A stretch of DNA of 64,000 bases, taken from positions 20,937,529-21,001,528 of the forward strand of contig OX638132.1 of assembly GCA_951804985.1 (NCBI GenBank), in the 5' to 3' direction. The position numbers and the translations under genes are program-made. This stretch comes from Dryomyza anilis. Taxonomy: Eukaryota; Arthropoda; Insecta; Diptera; Dryomyzidae. Positions 48,215 through 60,534 of the stretch are shown here, piece by piece (the stretch's first letter is position 1; each line of letters begins with the position of its first letter). Under the pieces are notes generated by a model. That model made no database searches and was not told the origin of the DNA. It saw only the letters and a program-made list of their open reading frames with translations.

Positions 48215-49043
48215 TTAACTGTGCGTATTATACTTATACTAACCGTGTGGGACCTATAGTTTAATGCTAAATCCGAACGGCGGGGATGAGAGCTTTTCAT
48301 GGACGAAGTTTGGTATTGTCTGCCGAGAGGTAGTGCGGTATAGATAAATGTTTTCTATGAAAATATGTTGTAAGCCACAGTCCATATTTGAACATGGGAC
48401 CTTTCGACTCGCAGTCCCTTTCGACTCTGACCATTTAAACTGTGTTATATTTGTACTCAAAGTGGTGAGACCTATAGTTTATTGCTCTATCCGAACTTCG
48501 AGACTGAGAGCTTTTTCATAGTCAATGTTTTGCCATTGATTGCCGTGAGGAACCGTCGTAAACGGAAAAAACAATTCTACACAGGGATAGAACCAGGTCC
48601 CGGGTTCGGCTCGTAGTCCAACACACAAGCGACTTTACGGCTCGTATTAATAATAATAGTTTGGCGTTACAGTCCTATACGAACTTAGGTCGAGCTCTCT
48701 CACCATTTGAGCTGTACGTGTTATATTTGTACTCAGAGTGGTGGGACCTACAGTTTAATGCCGAATCCGAACGGCGGGTGAGAGCTTTTCATAGGCAATG
48801 TTTTACTCTCGTAGGTTTGCCATTTACTGCCGAGAGGTAGCGCGGTATAGAAAAATGTTTCTATGAAAGGATGTTGTTGGCCCCAGTTCTTATTTGAACA
48901 TGGGACCTTTCAACGCGCAGTGCCATTTGGTGCCGAGAGGTAGCGCGGTATAGAAAAAGGTTTCTATGAACAGATGTTGGGGAAAATCCATTCCAGGCTT
49001 GTGACCTTTCGGCTCGCAGTTCAACGCACTAACATTGAGCTAC
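48215..49043 (-). mobile_element. Cluster of tandem, degenerate tRNA-derived SINE copies
   Basis: At least three SINE bodies in one orientation. Landmarks repeated in series are ggtgggacctacagtttaat, gccgaatccgaacggcgg, tgccgagaggtagcgcggta and the tRNA-like head ggacctttcggctcgcagt. The copy nearest 49,043 ends in the head; tails (taataataatag) lie near 48,647. Tail-to-head joins suggest repeated insertion next to an existing copy. Confidence 0.75.
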
Positions 49044-50477
49044 CGACGCTACTATTCCATTTTAAAAATATGATTAAATGTAATTTTGGATTGATTAAAA
49101 ATAAAGTTACCGGTAAGTGATTCATCCAGGCCGCCCCTGATATAGAGTACCATTCAATTGCATTTGCATGTAGTGCGCATTTATTTTACGTTTTCCTCTC
49201 ACTCACCCGCTCGCGACACAAGCTCTATGCTCCGCACGATAATTAAGTCTGAGTGCGCGTTTATCTCGTTCAGTTAGACGAACAATAAATCCCTTAGGTT
49301 CACAGTCGCCTAGTAAATGGTGACTCTAATGCCAGACCGATGTGACTTCCCCCCATTTGATGGGTCGGTCTGTGTGTGCGAAAAACTATGGCAGCAAAAG
49401 AATTACGAGAAACGGCGTCAGAAGCAATGTGATTAAGAGAGCGCAGTAAGAGGTATGGCAATTGGGAAGCTGCAGCTGATACCGATGCTGTTGCCAGAAT
49501 AACGAAGTGTGGGAAAGTCACTGATGTGCAGTGAAATTGTGTGGCAGCATGTGGTGAATATGCAAAAAGATGACGGTGGAAGGTGAGGTAAGTATGTAAC
49601 TTTGCCATTTTTGTTGGAAATATTTTCACACAGACCATCATCACTAATTAGCGCTGGGGATTTATTGCCTACACTTTGAAGCAGCTCGACGTTGACTTTG
49701 GAATTGGTTGTAGAAAATGACTTTCATCATGTATGTTTGACGACGCCATCAATAATGGGCGAGCACTGTGTTGAGTTATGTCAAATTTAAAGAGTCATGA
49801 GAATGTCTTTCGAGTGTGTCAAAGTGACTTTTCAATGATTTAACTAATTGCGATGATGATGATGATGATGATGAACTCTGCATGTCAATTGCAAAGTATG
49901 GAAAATATTAAATTTTAAAATGAACATGTGCTCAAATGAAAAATGTATAAAACTATTTTCAAATAATTCCAAAGAACTTTTAGTGAAAGGAATTTATTTA
50001 TTTCTTATTGCAACAATATTTTACATGATTTTAGCATTTCGTAATTTCTTTATAAATTTCAGTGACAGAAAACCAATTATTTTTTGGTTTCGAAAAATGT
50101 CAAATTTTTGCAATTATTTTGTCTTTAATGAAAATTACAAAAAACAAGCTGAACGTCCTCAATCAATAAACAATAAACGTTACAAATTTGCATACTGTGG
50201 TTACCTCACATAGAGCAGAACATGTTACTAGTTATTTGCTGGCAACCTATCTGCTCTCAAAATGGCAACACTGTGCCACTAGATACAGATACAGGTCCTC
50301 TATACATACTACGTTGATTTATAGGCAGAAAACGGCTTCATTTGTTGTAGAATATTGGTTGGGTGGCAATAGGCCTTATAATTCATATAAAGTATTTCAC
50401 ATTTTAATATGTGACATTTGAAACATAAATTGTTGTAAGTACCAAATCATTTATAATGTTTCACCCATCGGATACCA
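49044..50477. other. Gene-poor region with a (GAT)n microsatellite
   Basis: The microsatellite gatgatgatgatgatgat lies at 49,852-49,875. The block 49,190-49,700 is less AT-rich (ctcacccgctcgcgacac) and has a 114-aa minus-strand frame at 49,300-49,644 without recognisable features; it could be a regulatory or untranslated exon region. Nothing else seen. Confidence 0.4.
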
Positions 50478-51515
50478 CTTACACGGTGAAATGTTCAGGT
50501 TAATTTTTATTGGTTTAAACATTGGTTTAAAAGCGATTTTTAATCATTTTGGTTGATTTTTATTTAACTGGCATGATGAAATTTATAAAGTTTAAATTGA
50601 AACTTATAAAATGAATTTCTTAACTTTAATAAATATTTTTTATAATTTAATAATAATAGTTTGGCGCTACAGTCCTATAAGAACTTGGGCCGGGCTGTCT
50701 CACCATTTTTAGCTGTGCGTGTAGTCAAAGTGGTGGGACCTACAGTTTATTGCCGAATCCGAACGGCGGATGTGAGCTTTTCATAGGCAATGTTTACTCT
50801 CGTAGGTTGCCATATACTGCCGAGAGGTAGCGCGGTATAGAAAAATGTTTCTATGAAAAGATGTTGTTAGCCCCAGTCCAGGCTTGAACCGGGGACCTTT
50901 CGGCTCGCAGTCCAACGCACTAACCACTCAGCTACCGCGGCATAAATTAAACTTTCAAGATCGAAATATAATTACATTTAAATGTTTAACATTTTGGTTT
51001 AAATTGTGTACATTCAAGTTGATTTCTTTAACATATTCTTCTCCAATACTTAAACCAATGTTGGTTTAAATATATATACTGATTTAAAAATTTAAATTTA
51101 ATCGAATTGTATTAAAATGTAAACTCAAATAGTTCATTTTCTGTTTTTTAATAATTTTAAACCATATTGGATTAAATTGTTAACCATACTTATTAAATTT
51201 ATTTTAGAATCGTAGGTTCGTATCTCTGCCAGAGTCATAATTTTTTTCTTTTATTTTTTTTTAATATTAATTAAGAATTAATCTATATGGTAAATATTCC
51301 AACCATACGGATTAGTTTAAACAATTAGTCAACCTAGTATTTTATAAATGTAACTCAAATGTTTATATAGTTCAACATAAATCAATAATAACTTTTTGGG
51401 TAAACATTTCATACAAGTAAATCCTTAGATACTTTAAAAATTTAAAATTGAACTCGTTTTGGTTAGGATATTTTTCAAAGTTTAAAAAATTAACCGAAAT
51501 TTTTGACTGTGTAAG
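50478..51515. mobile_element. Self-similar TIR element interrupted by a SINE
   Basis: Left end cttacacggtgaaatg and right end atttttgactgtgtaag pair as TIRs, with aggttaatttt and aaattaaccg just inside. The interior is full of ggtttaaa/tttaaacc words in both orientations. The SINE at 50,650-50,942 splits it; without the SINE it is about 745 bp. Confidence 0.65.
50650..50942 (-). mobile_element. Full-length tRNA-derived SINE
   Basis: Read on the minus strand from 50,942: gccgcggtagctgagtggtt (A-box region), agtgcgttggactgcgagcc, then ccccggttcaagcctgg (B box GGTTCAAGCC). A ~200-bp unrelated body follows, and the 3' tail is ctattattattaa. Intact A and B boxes make it a possible Pol III transcript. 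It is the best-preserved of the family (also 36,535, 40,846, 48,215-49,043, 59,488). Confidence 0.85.
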
Positions 51516-51904
51516 CATGGTTTAAATTTTCATATTCATGAAAAGTGTGATTTGATATTGTTTGTGGTTGTTGAAAAAGAAGTATTAATTACAAAAATCT
51601 CATTATTCCATGCAGCAAAAAATATATCAGCGACCCTAAATTACCCTCAAATTGTGAACCAAATCAGAGGAATTTTCTAATACAAATTCAAAACACTCGT
51701 TTTGTTTTTTTTTTTTTTTTGCAAAATATATGAACATCGAATTTGCATTCGTGCTCATTATGATTCATACTTGGTGCAAGTAACCAAGAAACTATAAAAA
51801 TAAAATCAGATACAAAATGTAGTTTTTGTTTTATACAAATGTAGTACACATTTTTTTAGAAATTTGGTAAATTCAGTGTAATTGTTTTCCATACATACAT
51901 CAAT

Positions 51905-52210
51905 ATGCTAAAAACCAGACACTAAAACCCTTTGAAATATCGGTTCCGGTTCTGGTTTCAAAATTTTTAAAAAAGCAGTTTCTATTCCGGTTGCAACCAA
52001 AAACATTATTTGGGTTTCGATTTCGAGACCATACATTTTCTAAAATGGTTCCAATTCCGGTTCTGTTTCCAAATATTTTTTCGTAAATTTTCATTTCGTA
52101 AAACACACGAATAATTCGTAAAATACACGAAACATTTGTAATTTCTATTTTATTTTCAAAATATTTATTACGAACGATTGTTTATATTTCTAATCAATAT
52201 TCGTAAAATT
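51905..52210. repeat. ccgattccggttcc repeat and cgtaaaacacacgaa block
   Basis: Same sequence order as 54,660-55,110: degenerate ggttccggttctggtt units, then tttcgtaaaacacacgaata. The related cgtgtattt sequence resumes at 53,505-53,575, beyond a DINE-1 element and a MITE, so one older element appears to be split by both. Confidence 0.65.
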
Positions 52211-52266
52211 AAAAAACAATAAAATGACAAATATTTCGTTTAAATTAAGTCACTTTCGTTATATTA

Positions 52267-52995
52267 TTATACCCTACACTAAGAGTGAAAGGGTATATTC
52301 AGTTTGGTACGCCGTTTGTAACACCCAGAAGGAAGCATCTCCGGTATGGAAAAGTATATATATTCTTGATCAGCATGACCTCCTGAGTCGATTTAGCGAT
52401 GTCCGTCTGTCCGTCTGTCCGTCTGTCTGTCCGTCTGTCTGTCTGTCTGTTGAAATCCCTTCTACTTTTAAAATTGAAGAGCTAGATAAATGAAACTTAT
52501 AACTTTGATTACTAATATACCTACGCTGTATGTGCGAAAAAATTGGCGAGATCGGTCCATTGTGACCTATGATCCGACCACTTATGTTCAAATACCTCAT
52601 ATAAAATGTACATATAAAGATCAATTTTTATGTATACGTGCTTAGGTAAACTTTTTTGGTCAAACATATATTGACATCATGCTCAAATACATGATAATAA
52701 TGTTTTCCGGCGAAAAGACTTGTGGTTCACAAAAAAAAAAATCGAAATTCGGTACACCTACCCATTTGTAAATATGGGTATCAAATGAATGGATATTCTT
52801 CAACGATTGAATGTTTGTAGTTATTTTCAGGATTCGTATACCCTGGTGACCTATATATCACTTTGAATGGTAACCACACATATGTGTAGGGTATTTATAG
52901 TCGGCTTAGACCGACTATAATTTTGATAATCCTAACTATCATAATTACACCTACTTTAAAATTTCCCATGTGATCTAACCTTCCCAACTGGTTTT
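52267..52995 (+). mobile_element. DINE-1/mini-me-type element, copy 1
   Basis: Starts ttataccctacactaagagt. It has the core tatatattcttgatcagc...gatttagcgatgtccg, then a (GTCY)n microsatellite (52,398-52,450), and a 3' hairpin tatagtcgg-cttaga-ccgactata at about 52,895-52,919. The (TA)n, conserved core and (GTCY)n order is that of Diptera mini-me/DINE-1 elements, which are considered non-autonomous Helentrons. Conserved sequence continues to ttcccaactggtttt. Confidence 0.85.
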
Positions 52996-53097
52996 TTATT
53001 ATTTTTTTTACGAAAGAATAACATGTTTTACGAATGAGCTTTACATAACTAAAACTTCAATTACTAAACTTTCGTAAGTTGTGAGACAACTAGCTTT

Positions 53098-53484
53098 TCA
53101 CAATTCATCGTATTTTAGTATGGTATTCGTACCATGTTGTATATATACGATACAATGCCACACAAACGTTAATTTGTTGTTGCATCCCTTATACAAGTAA
53201 AATATCACAAGTGTTGTATTTGAGAGTAGCCCTGAGGCATGTTTTTTGGTGTCGTATTTTTTGAAATAAAGAAAAAATGTGAAATTGAAGACAAATAGTG
53301 CACATATAATGTTAATTTATTTGTTTTACTTTGCAAATCGAGGAATATTTATGATAGTTTTATAAGAATCAGCTTCATATTCGACGAAATATTTTAATAA
53401 GCAGAATTGTGGTGCTCACAGTTCAACTGCCGTACTGTCGTATTCGTACAATGTCGTACCAATACCATGAAACTGTGAATACGC
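53098..53484. mobile_element. MITE of about 390 bp (gtattcac ends)
   Basis: Left: ttcacaattcatcgtatttt then tagtatggtattcgtacc; right: ggtac and ggtattggtac-type sequence mirrored as gtaccaataccatgaaactg then tgaatacgc. A truncated relative is at 46,264. Confidence 0.7.
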
Positions 53485-53575
53485 TATATATGTAGAATTA
53501 CATGAAACATTCGTGTTTATTACGAATAATTATTATAAACAGAAAATACACGAACGATTTCGTGTATTTTAAGCA

Positions 53576-54640
53576 GTTTATAATTTTAGTGCATAAATCC
53601 AATACAAAAATGCATTGAATAAAAATACGTATAATTTCTTTTTAATTAAATATTTTTTCAGTGTGTAATAAAAATGTAAATGTGCTAGTAAAATATTTAA
53701 TTAAACTGAATATTCATTATTTTTTTTTAATTTTTCTTTAAATAAAACATAAAAAATTCCAACAAATATTTAAATATTTATTGAATTCCCCAAATAGTAT
53801 GTAATATTTAGCATTTATGTTTGTTTACAATTAATAATAAATGTTACAATTTTGCACGGCTTGTCATATCTGAAATGTAATTGTTACATTTGTATTTCAT
53901 ATTTCAAAGTGAATTGTTAAATATGAAGTATGGAAATGGCTGTATGTCATGCGAATTGATCAAAAGTCAACGAGGATGAAATAAATGACTGTCTGACTGA
54001 CAAAGCATTTCGTTGACGCATCATTCACAAAATATTAAAAAAAAAACGACAAAGTCACATAAAAAATGAAAATATTCAGTTGACAGAATTTTGTGGCTCT
54101 TGTCGGTTTCTTTTTTTTCAATATTTTTTTGATGATTTCTTTTTGAATGGATATTTCTATGTAGAATTTTCAGCATATGCAATAATGAAAAAATAAAGCG
54201 ACTTTCAGACTGATGTGATGAAGAATGTATGTCAAAAACGACGACGTAGTGTTGATGGAGTGTTCTTGTGATTTATGTCAACCAGTGTTGGAAATGCTGC
54301 ATTTAAAATATTGCTGTGCATAAGATCCAACTCACAAAATGATTCCCTATAACAAAACGTCCCCAAGTGGCTATAAATTAAACTAAAAATATGCCAAATC
54401 TAGATATCTAGTTACTTATACATTTTATTTAACATTTGGAAAGTAATCAAGAACCAGAATTGATGTCATACACAGCGGAAAATACTTTAGAATGATGTAA
54501 AATACGCTGAAAAATAAAATATACGTGAAAAATACGTAAAAAAATTGAAATAGAAAAAACATTGAATTTTAATGTGTTGATTTTATATTTAAAATAAAAT
54601 ATATTTTTTTTTTTATTATAAATGTTTTTTTTTTTCTTTC
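53576..54640. other. AT-rich region without recognised features
   Basis: No gene, RNA or clear repeat seen. 53,940-54,300 is slightly less AT-rich and may be old single-copy DNA. Confidence 0.45.
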
Positions 54641-54659
54641 AAATTATACAGACCTCTCT

Positions 54660-54935
54660 ACTAAAAGTTTGAATTTTCAAATTCATTTTCGATTCCGGTT
54701 CCAACCAAAAAAATAATTTTGTTTTGATTTCGGGTCCACACATTTTCTAAAATGGTTCCAATTCCGGTTCTGGTTCCAAAAATCGAAACGGTTATCTGTG
54801 TCTTTGGAATATCTGTTCTGGTTCCAAGATATTTAAAATAGCGGTTCCGATTTCGATTCCGGTTCCAACCAACAAATTATATGGGATTCCGATTCCGGTT
54901 CCAAAAATCGAAACAGTTTCGGTTCTGGAAAAATA
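54660..54935 (+). repeat. Degenerate ccgattccggttcc repeat, third copy
   Basis: Units such as gattccggttccaaccaa recur with aaaaatcgaaacggt. Same family as 39,490-39,850 and 51,940-52,075. It directly abuts the TIR element beginning at 54,941. Confidence 0.75.
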
Positions 54936-55170
54936 CACTTACTCTCAAAATAATTTATAGGACATTTTACGAATTATTTTTTCGTAATTTTTCATTTCGT
55001 AAAACACACGAATAATTCGTAGAATACACGAAACATTTGTAATTTCTATTTGTTTTTCCAAAATATTTTTTACGAACTATTCGTTTATATTACTAATCAA
55101 TATTCGTAAAATTAAAATAAGAATAAAATTTCGATATTGATATGATAAATGTTTAAATCTTATATCTTCA

Positions 55171-55990
55171 CTGTCATGCCAAAGGGGCAAATGTGCATTT
55201 TTAAAAAAGTTGGGAAATCAAATTTTAAAGTTTGAAGTGCTTTAAAAATTAGCAAAATTTACATTATTTCAATTTGTTCTGTTATTTTGGTTTATTTGTC
55301 AATTATTATAACGTATGTAAAATATCTTTAGATATGGACAACCTACTGAATTATAAATACGGATTTTTTGATGTTTGTTTTTTAAGCTATAACTTTTTAT
55401 TAGCGCTAGATAAAATAGTGATGTAAAGGCATCTATTGGCATCATTAATTGAAAATATTTTGTAAACAAATATAGCAAAAAAACGAAGAAATTGGAAAAA
55501 TTGAAATTCTTGTCATGCCAAAAGGGCGAATCTTTTCGTTTTTTTGCTATAACTCTTTAATGGTACTAGATATAATAGTGATGTAAAGGCAATTATTGTT
55601 TGTTTTCAAAGCACCTATCGATCTATATTATTAATTACAAATATTTTGCCAATAAAAATTTCCTGCAAATAACAAATGGCAAATTAATGTTTGGCAAAAT
55701 ATTTTTAATTGATAATACAGATCGATAGGTGCTTTGAAACAAACAATAAATGCCTTTACACCACTATTTTATCTTATACCAATAAAAAGTTATGGCGAAA
55801 AAACGAAAAAATTCGCCTTTTGGTATGACAAGATTTTTCAATTTCTCAAATTCGTCCTTTTGGTTTTGTCTTTTGTGGCTAGAAATATCCTATAAAATGA
55901 CACGCGATTTTGACATAGCATACTTGAGGACTACATTCAAAAATGTAAATAAAAACGCAAATGTCAAAAATTGCACATTCACCCCTTTGT
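55171..55990. mobile_element. TIR element with palindromic interior, copy 2 of the 34,628 family
   Basis: Left end tgtcatgccaaaggggcaaa; right end mirrored as gcacattcacccctttg. A long inner palindrome at 55,608-55,740 pairs aaagcacctatcgatct with agatcgataggtgcttt. The 112-aa plus frame at 55,792-56,130 is a by-product. Confidence 0.7.
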
Positions 55991-56264
55991 CCTTAAATTT
56001 GAATGTACGAGAAATTTTAAAAATTAGAACGTTAAGACTACGAGATCAATTGTTTTTATCGGGATATCGAACAGCTTTGGAACATGGCACAGTGGGTAAT
56101 GTTCAAAAAGGTAAAAATTATTCTGTTTAAATGGTTGATATATAACTTGTTGTGAACATGAAAGAAAAAAAAAAAAACATTTCATCACAACAGTTTTAAT
56201 CGGTGATTCATTTTTGTATAGTTTAATTATTCTATTACTTTTAAAAATACATTTTGGTTATTAT

Positions 56265-56437
56265 GCACTGAGGGAAAATGTGTTAAAATTAAATAAAATT
56301 GTGTGAACATAAATTACTAACGACAACAAAAGTTGTGATTAACACAAATTTAAAATAAATTATTAAAATTTAAAAAAAAATAATAATAAAAATAATAATA
56401 TTATTAAACAAAAACGTAAATTTTTTAGCTCAGTGTA
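56265..56437. mobile_element. Small MITE, GCACTGAG ends
   Basis: Left gcactgagggaaaatg; right ttttttagctcagtgta. 173 bp, AT-rich interior with tgtgttaaa and aacacaaattt mirrored. Confidence 0.6.
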
Positions 56438-56720
56438 CAACCCACCTTGCAATAACTGAAATGGAATTTCGTAGTTGGCAACATCGTCTACGTTGTTGCA
56501 GCCAACACTGATGCCAGGATACTGCTCAGGCGGAGCGGAGCGAAGCAGAGCAGCAACATCAGCATAGTCATCAACATCATCAGTAACTGCAACGCGATAA
56601 AAAACGAAATATCACCGTTGGTTGGTTGCCACCGAAATACCACGGAAAACAATTTAAATTTCCATTTGGCTGGCATCCGGTGATGCCACCTTTTACAATA
56701 TTATTGCTTTTTCCAGTGTT
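56438..56720. other. GC-richer non-coding block
   Basis: Contains caggcggagcggagcgaagc and CAACAT/CATCAT runs. Less AT-rich than everything around it. The minus frame at 56,488-56,676 (62 aa) is not protein-like. It could be single-copy DNA with regulatory function; nothing decides it. Confidence 0.3.
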
Positions 56721-57809
56721 TACATAGTTTTTTTTTATGGCACTACTATTCTTTTTGTGAGTGCATAATTTTTTGTCAATTTAATTCAATTTGAATGCGA
56801 AATGAATGATACAATTTTAATAATGTAAAAATGTGCGAGTTGCTAAACAATGTTGAAAATTGCTTTGTCAGCAAAAGACCCTGTAGAAAGTAATACACAA
56901 ATTGATAGGCCAAATTTTTTGCTTTGAATTTTATTATTAAAAGAGTTTTTATACATAAAATAAATCAATGAATATAAATTAATTAATATTTATTATTTTT
57001 GAATTTTGTCATAATAAATGCAAACATCGTTCGTGTATTTTACGAAAAAAAAATCGAAATATTTCGTAAAATACGCGAAAGAACTTTCGTATATTTATGT
57101 TAAAATTTTTTTATTAATTGTTTATTTTACGAAACTATTCGTAGATTTTATCTACGAAAGCCATTGGTACATAATACATAATATTTGTGTACCTTTTTAT
57201 GAATATATTCGTACATTTTACGAAAGTATTTGTACTTTGGACGATAGCATTCGTACATTTATGAAACATATGAAACATTTTACGAATCTCTCGAATAACT
57301 TGTTAAAAGAAACAGCCGATGAAAATTACGATTCATAAAAATATGAAAGAAATATTATACTTTTGAGCTTTGGCACAAACAGAACTAACACAGAACACAT
57401 TTTAAAACTTTGTATATTTATAACTGTCTATTTGCACCCGCGATACCAATTAAATAAAATAAATTGTTTCAAAAAACTCTCGATGAAAATGAGGATTCAT
57501 TCATACAAATATGAAACATTATGCACTGATTTGATACTTTTGCACTTTTGGCACAAATTAAGCTCACACAGAACACATTTTAAAACTGTTTGTATTTTAT
57601 AACTATCTGCTTGCTACCGTGATACTAATTAAAATTCATTTAAAATGCATGTACAAGTTGCTATTTGACGCAATTGATTTCTGTTTTTACAGAGGAGTCG
57701 TAAAAAAACGAATGTTTCGTAAAATTCTGCAAATAACATCAAATTTTACGAAATTAAAAATTTACAAAAAAATATTTAGTAAAATGTCCTAGAAATTATT
57801 TTGAGTGTA

Positions 57810-59487
57810 TGTATTTCGAACTAAGATGGAATATAATTCGCATATTTGAGCGACTCCTTCAAACTCTCTTTTGGAATACCTAGCCCTATATACAACAACG
57901 TATGATATATTTAATAGGGTATGGAAATATTTCATTCAATATTGTTTCTCTTGAATCCAATGGAAAGGGTTCGTGGGAAATACAAGAGCTGATTCCACCA
58001 GGTCGTGTGTGCTCTCGAATTCGGCTCTCAAACCATTGAGTACAGCTCCAATGGTGTGCGAGCTCGGCCTATTCCTTGAAGTTTTCTCGAATAACTTCTA
58101 TAAAAAAGTACGATCTCGTTGCTTTATCGATTCTATTTTTTTAAATTTCTCAATAGTCTTACACAGGATTCGATATTTAAAAATTTATCGCATCGATATC
58201 GCAATATTTTTCGACGCAATCTCAAACTTTCATTATTTATTATTTCGACATCGTTCCGATTTCGCTAAATTGTTCGTATACCTACGAGATCCATTTTGAC
58301 GCTCGATATCGTTAAGATAATTGATATCGTACGATATAGACACGAATGACATAAAGGAGAAAGGGGGAAGGAAGCATCAGAGGATCGTTAATTTGTAAAA
58401 AAAAATCGGTTTTATACTGGAGAATATTTAACATTTTAGGTAACTGGTGTTTAGTTCTTGTGTGTTAACAGAAACGAGTGAGAATACCGAAATCGAAAAT
58501 ATTATTGGGTTTCAATCCTTGGTAAAACTGATCCTTTATAATTTTTCGATTCGTAATATATATTGGTTTTTAAAATTTAATTTTTTCAAATACCTACTAA
58601 ACTTTTTATTACATTTCTATTTTCTACTAAGTCACACGCGATGCCGCCTCATGGCGTTCTGACGCCTACTTTCTGTCTGTCGCTGCTGTTTTTGTTTGCC
58701 GCGTCACAGATACGCGTATTCGGATCCAAATTAAAATGCAGATGCAGCTAAAGGTGGGTTAAGCAGCGACACAAAATGCGTGGCGCTGATGAGTATCGCA
58801 AATGTATGCCTACTATAATGAATACTGTGTGAGTGTCTATTTGTCTGTCCGCCCGTCCGTCCGTCCGCCTCTACATCCGTATGTTTGCTTGTCTATTTAT
58901 TTGTGGCGACACTTAGTCGTTGCACTACGCAGCGTGTCATTGACATGGTTTTTAACGCCGCTGCCTTGGCTGTCCACTTTACCTCATGCACTCACGTTGT
59001 CTCTTTTTCCTCGTTTTATCACATGCATGAACTTCTTACTATCACAAACTCACTCACTGGCTCACACTTATTCACAAACTCATTCTTTATTCTAAAGAAA
59101 TACAAAAAACGTAAAATTTTGATCAAAAGAAAATTTTCATCGTAAAAACAAAAAAAAAAGTTTTTCAGTAGCACCGACCGACCAACCGCACTTTGCAAAT
59201 GCACTTAAATAGTGCAGCGGAAAACGCGAATTGAATGCATCTTCCTGTCTGCGCCTTTTGAGCAATAGCGTTTAAAAGCCTCATGAAAAATGCAGATAAG
59301 GCAAACCAGCGACCCACAATATATTCCACGTTTACTCTTCGAAAAGTTTACAATCTGTGAAAACATCTTAATTGATTTTCGTAAATTGTTTGCTAAATAA
59401 AATCTTTTGACAACATTTCTTTTCTTAACTTTAGAAAAATGTTTAATGTTTCTACTAGTTGTTGGAATAGAAATTCCGAAATGTCGA
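57810..59487. other. Gene-poor region
   Basis: No gene recognised. Moderately GC-richer stretches lie at 57,960-58,080 and 58,620-59,060, the latter with a short ccgtccgtccg run near 58,850. Frames here (108 and 97 aa) have no known features. Confidence 0.4.
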
Positions 59488-59554
59488 TTCCGAACAGCGG
59501 GGGTGAGAGCTTTTCATGGGCAGTGTTTGCTCTGCCTCGTAAACCACGGAGCGG

Positions 59555-59690
59555 CTTGAAATCCCCAAACACAAAAACCCCAAGGTTTTGAATAAGCCCC
59601 AAACACAAAATCCTCAAACAGAAAAGCGCCAAACACATAGTCCCCAAACACAAAATCCTCAAACACTAAAGCCCCAAATATTAAATTGTA
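59555..59690 (+). repeat. ccccaaacacaaaa satellite, left half
   Basis: About eight imperfect 14-15 base units (ccccaaacacaaaatcctca). The same satellite occurs in inverse orientation at 60,535-60,640, on the other side of the DINE-1 element. A SINE scrap (ccgaacagcgggggtgagag) lies just left, at 59,488-59,530. Confidence 0.8.
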
Positions 59691-59779
59691 AAATACATAA
59701 AAATCCCTAGAATTTGAAATTTGCTCTAAATTTTTGGGTACGTTAGTTAAATTTTCTTTAGTGGTCAAGTGAAATAAGA

Positions 59780-60470
59780 ACCAGTTTAAAGTAGGGACAT
59801 TTTGTAGTAGGTAGTTAGAATTATATAAATTGTAGTCGGTCTAAGCCGACTATAAATACCCTACACATATGTGTGGTTACCATTCAAAGTTATATATAGG
59901 TCTCCAGTGTATACGAATCATGAAAATAACTACAAATTTTCAATCGCTGAAGAATTTCCATTCATTTGATACCCATATTTACATATGGGTAGGTGCACCG
60001 TATTTCGATTTTTTTTTTTGGGAATCACAAGTCGTTTCGCGGGAGATCATTATTTTCATGTATTTGAGCATGAAGTCAATATATATTTGACCAAAAAAAG
60101 TTTACCTGAACACGTATACAGTAAAATTCACCAGTAGATGTGTTTTATAAGATAAATTTGAACATAAGTGGTCGGTTCACAGGTCATAATGGACTGATCA
60201 TGCCCATTTTCACTGACAGACAGCGTAGATATATTAGTAATCTAAATTAAGAGTTTCATTTATTTAGCTCTTCTAGTTTTCTGTAATCGTGATTTCAACA
60301 GACAGACAGACATACAAACAGACAGTCAGACAGACGGACAGACGGACATCGCTAAATCGACTCAGGAGGTCATGCTGACCAAGAATATATATATACTTTT
60401 CCATACCGGGTGTTACAAACGGCGTACCAAACTGATATACCCTTTCACTCTTAGTGTAGGGTATAAAAAG
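59780..60470 (-). mobile_element. DINE-1/mini-me-type element, copy 2
   Basis: Inverse orientation. Right end actcttagtgtagggtataa, core at about 60,350-60,400, GACAGACAGACGGACA microsatellite at 60,298-60,350, hairpin tagtcggtctaagccgacta at 59,833-59,852. It is somewhat more diverged than copies 1 and 3, with a few small indels. Confidence 0.85.
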
Positions 60471-60534
60471 ACCATCCGCTTATATTTGAGCAAAAACAGG
60501 AACTGTTCGAACCTTTAATTGAAGGGTTAGGTGT

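Larger units (their letters stand above)
54941..57809. mobile_element. Compound TIR element of about 2.9 kb with nested insertions
   Basis: The left end actctcaaaataatttatag plus gacattttacgaa is mirrored at the right end (agtaaaatgtcc, then tagaaattattttgagtg). Just inside both ends are dense ttcgtaaaatacacgaa words in both orientations (54,970-55,110 and 57,005-57,310). Between them sit the 55,171-55,990 palindromic element and the small MITE at 56,265. No transposase. Confidence 0.65.

Noticed and set aside
49300..49644. 114-aa minus-strand frame
   Set aside because: Somewhat protein-like in composition, but no domain, no clear splice partners and no recognised relatives. Kept only as a remark in the region entry.
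50880..50942. A tRNA gene on the minus strand
   Set aside because: A and B boxes are present, but the sequence continues into a SINE body and A/T tail, and several truncated copies exist. It is SINE-derived.
52370..52624. Frame with a DGQTDGQTDRRT run
   Set aside because: Produced by the (GTCY)n microsatellite of a DINE-1 element.
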